Source: Anthoceros angustus (lineage: Eukaryota; Streptophyta; Anthocerotopsida; Anthocerotales; Anthocerotaceae). From it: a stretch of DNA of 47,436 bases. A model generated the notes under the pieces. That model was given only the letters and a program-made list of their open reading frames with translations. It was not told where the DNA came from and made no database searches. The stretch lies in NCBI GenBank assembly GCA_010909165.1, contig VJWM01000349.1:1-47436 (forward strand), given 5' to 3'. Below, piece after piece: positions 46,240 through 47,436 of the stretch. The first letter of the stretch is position 1. Each line of letters begins with the position of its first letter. The translations under genes and the position numbers were made by a program.

Positions 46240-46480
46240 ATATCTCTCCTGGTAGGACATCCTCCTACCATGGTAGGCGTTTTCCCTTTTCTCCTACCAC
46301 GGTAGGAGTTACTCCTGGTGGGATACCTTCCTACCCTCTCCTACCATGGTAGGAACTATTCCTACAGTAGGTGATCAAAACACTAGCGGTCATTCTCCTA
46401 CGGTGGTAGGATCTCTCCTACCCTCGTCTACCATAGGAGTTTCTCCTCGGTGGTAGGACACCTCCTACCACTCTCATGTA
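46240..46480. promoter_or_regulatory. Array of palindromic CCTACC(A/G)TGGTAGG sites in U3 of C
   Basis: Counterpart of 6585-6790. It includes CCTACCATGGTAGG near 46263, TCCTACCACGGTAGGAG near 46292 and TCCTACCATGGTAGGA at 46339-46354. Confidence 0.65.
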
Positions 46481-46686
46481 GGTTACCTTTTTCCTCACCG
46501 GAAGGTCGTTTTGACCCGTTTCTTTTTCCTGCATATCCTCTTTGCCTTCCCAGACATGGTCCTACAACTCCGCTCAAAAGGGCAAAAATTTCCTTGCATG
46601 TCTTCACCAAACCATTTCTAGCAAAGAGTGTGGGCTGTTTCAAACGAACTCATTTAAGCTAGTTGCCCAAACTTTTGCATTCCACA

Positions 46687-46950
46687 ACACCTACCAGCGA
46701 CGCCCACGGGAGCCACGCCAGGACAAAGCGAGTCGTCGAGGCGGAAGGTGGCTCCCAACGCGCCAAGGAGCACACAGTGCCTCTTACCTACGGTGTACGA
46801 GGCGGAGGATGGAGGCGGAGAGGGCCGCTCAAGGCAGACACCGGGCGGCCGTCGGGCTCTGTCTCGGCAGAGGAGGAAATCAGCCCGGCTTGTGGGCAGT
46901 GCCTCGGTCACGGAGCTCGCCTCGGTGGCCACTTATCCACAGTGGGTTGA
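46687..46950. other. Unassigned segment before the bacterial junction
   Basis: GC-rich sequence with no recognisable gene. The piece GGTGGCCACTTATCCACAGTGGG at its end resembles the plant U5 block (GTGGCCAC/CTTATCCCA), so it is probably still plant repeat DNA. The switch to bacterial sequence lies around 46945-46955. Confidence 0.35.
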
Positions 46951-47124
46951 ATCGTAGGGCTCCAGTTCAACGAACCTGCCGGCGGACAGACCGTCTTTCA
47001 TCTGCATATTCATGTCATCCCCCGCTACGATGGCGCGCCCCTGCGTCCCCATTCAGGACAGATGGAAGATCCTGAAATTCTCAAAGAAAATGCTGAAAAG
47101 CTGCGCGCCGCCATTCACGCCTGA
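46951..47124 (+). CDS. HIT-family protein, C-terminal part (bacterial)
   Basis: The open frame after a stop at 46948-46950 reads GLQFNEPAGGQTVF and then HLHIHVIPR, the histidine triad H-x-H-x-H of HIT hydrolases (nucleotide phosphoramidase/hydrolase fold). It continues to the end …KLRAAIHA and a TGA at 47122-47124. In full-length HIT proteins (about 130-145 residues) this is the last 40%, so the N-terminal part is missing, cut by the junction with plant DNA. The triad is intact. GC-rich third positions and lack of frame damage contrast with the plant part. The style fits Alphaproteobacteria, but that is a guess. Confidence 0.85.
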   Translation: MVGLQFNEPAGGQTVFHLHIHVIPRYDGAPLRPHSGQMEDPEILKENAEKLRAAIHA

Positions 47125-47194
47125 TCGCACGTCCACGGTTTGAAGAACGGCCGCCCCAATGCCATACTGCGGCCGGCGCCGGGAACGCCGCGTA

Positions 47195-47202
47195 CGGGAG
47201 GA
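47195..47202 (+). promoter_or_regulatory. Ribosome binding site
   Basis: GGGAGGAC ends five bases before the ATG at 47208, a normal Shine-Dalgarno placement that fixes this start and supports a bacterial origin. Confidence 0.7.
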
Positions 47203-47207
47203 CTCTC

Positions 47208-47436
47208 ATGAAGGCTAAATTGGCAGGCGCGACGGCGATCGCTCTGGCTGTGACGCTGTCTGCATCGGGATCTGTCGCACTCCAGACGGAAAATGCGCCC
47301 TATCCCGGCCCAGAGCCATCGGCGGCCCAGAAAGCAGAGATGGCCGCAGCGCCCGAAACCTGGCCGATGAAGATCGACGAATTCCTGGCGAAGGAATACC
47401 TCACCCGGGCCGACGTCGTGCTGACGCGCCGCGACT
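47208..47436 (+). CDS. Exported protein, possibly YiiX-like, N-terminal part (bacterial)
   Basis: The ATG follows a good ribosome binding site. The first 25 residues form a signal peptide: MKAKLAG, a hydrophobic core ATAIALAVTLSASGSVA, and a likely signal peptidase I cut after SVA. No lipobox cysteine is visible. The mature part has a Pro/Ala/Glu-rich linker and ends FLAKEYLTRADVVLTRRD at the window edge. A phrase like DVVLTRR after a short helix is reminiscent of the start of YiiX/permuted NlpC-P60 amidases, but the catalytic residues lie beyond the window. It is encoded 83 bases after the HIT gene on the same strand. A hypothetical secreted protein is the safe label. Confidence 0.7.
   Translation, partial: MKAKLAGATAIALAVTLSASGSVALQTENAPYPGPEPSAAQKAEMAAAPETWPMKIDEFLAKEYLTRADVVLTRRD

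Larger units (their letters stand above)
43675..46686 (-). mobile_element. Truncated giant LTR C
   Basis: The minus strand starts TGTGGAATGCAAAAGTTTGG at 46686 and runs through a dyad array, TATA box, leader and LTR-borne ORF to about 43675. It is the inverted sister of B and a direct sister of A (3110-4080 against 43690-44620). The R/U5 end is missing, replaced by G. Confidence 0.65.

Noticed and set aside
46542-47075. Open frame of 177 residues spanning the plant-bacterial junction
   Set aside because: It runs in a different frame from the HIT gene and crosses the junction, so it is a chance frame.

Overview
The window is almost entirely plant nuclear repeat DNA, with about 490 bases of bacterial sequence at the right end. 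The plant assignment rests on Ty1/copia elements with the initiator-Met primer site TGGTATCAGAGC, Ty3/gypsy-like elements with the plant-type primer site TGGCGCCGTTGCCGGGGA, TG...CA long terminal repeats (LTRs), plant-like TATA boxes, and no operons or ribosome binding sites before position 46,950. No host gene, tRNA, rRNA or CRISPR array was recognised. Nearly every coding region is broken by short indels, and repeat copies differ mainly by small indels often at GC-rich triplets. Part of the decay may therefore be read or assembly error.

Layout. 1-4094: a minus-strand giant LTR (A) with its primer site and the start of its internal region. 4095-6370: a minus-strand copia remnant (copia1), cut off where plus-strand LTR B begins at 6371. 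9671-11351: minus-strand LTR D, meeting B head-on. 11443-17338: a nearly full-length plus-strand copia element (copia2) with 150/136-base LTRs. 17339-18029: a fragment resembling the end of segment G. 18030-39343: a minus-strand gypsy element (F) whose gag is split by two insertions. One is a solo giant LTR (S, 20144-28763) with a perfect CCTTG target duplication; it was itself invaded by a second giant LTR (E, 22559-27390). The other is a complete non-autonomous element (H, 29602-38211) with 3.6-kb LTRs and a 1.3-kb internal region. 39344-43657: a GC-rich LTR-like segment (G). 43675-46686: minus-strand giant LTR C, a sister of A and B. 46687-46950: unassigned. 46951-47436: bacterial DNA, namely the tail of a HIT-family protein and the start of a secreted protein.

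Most elements belong to one superfamily. Their LTRs begin near TGTGGA..(A/G)AAAGTTTGGGC, end in CCCACA or CCTACCACA, and share a U5 block and (A, F, H) a TGGCGCY primer site. F carries gag and protease and is the likely autonomous partner; H is a parasite of the LARD type. The most interesting feature is that the giant LTRs of A-E carry an open reading frame between an upstream and a downstream TATA box. It has a Lys/Gly-rich N-terminus, a conserved W-rich core and a coiled-coil tail. The B/C and D/E versions differ by several synonymous codon changes, which points to past selection on the protein. The same LTRs hold many palindromes of the type CCTACC(A/G)TGGTAGG, which look like inverted pairs of the plant MYB AC-element.
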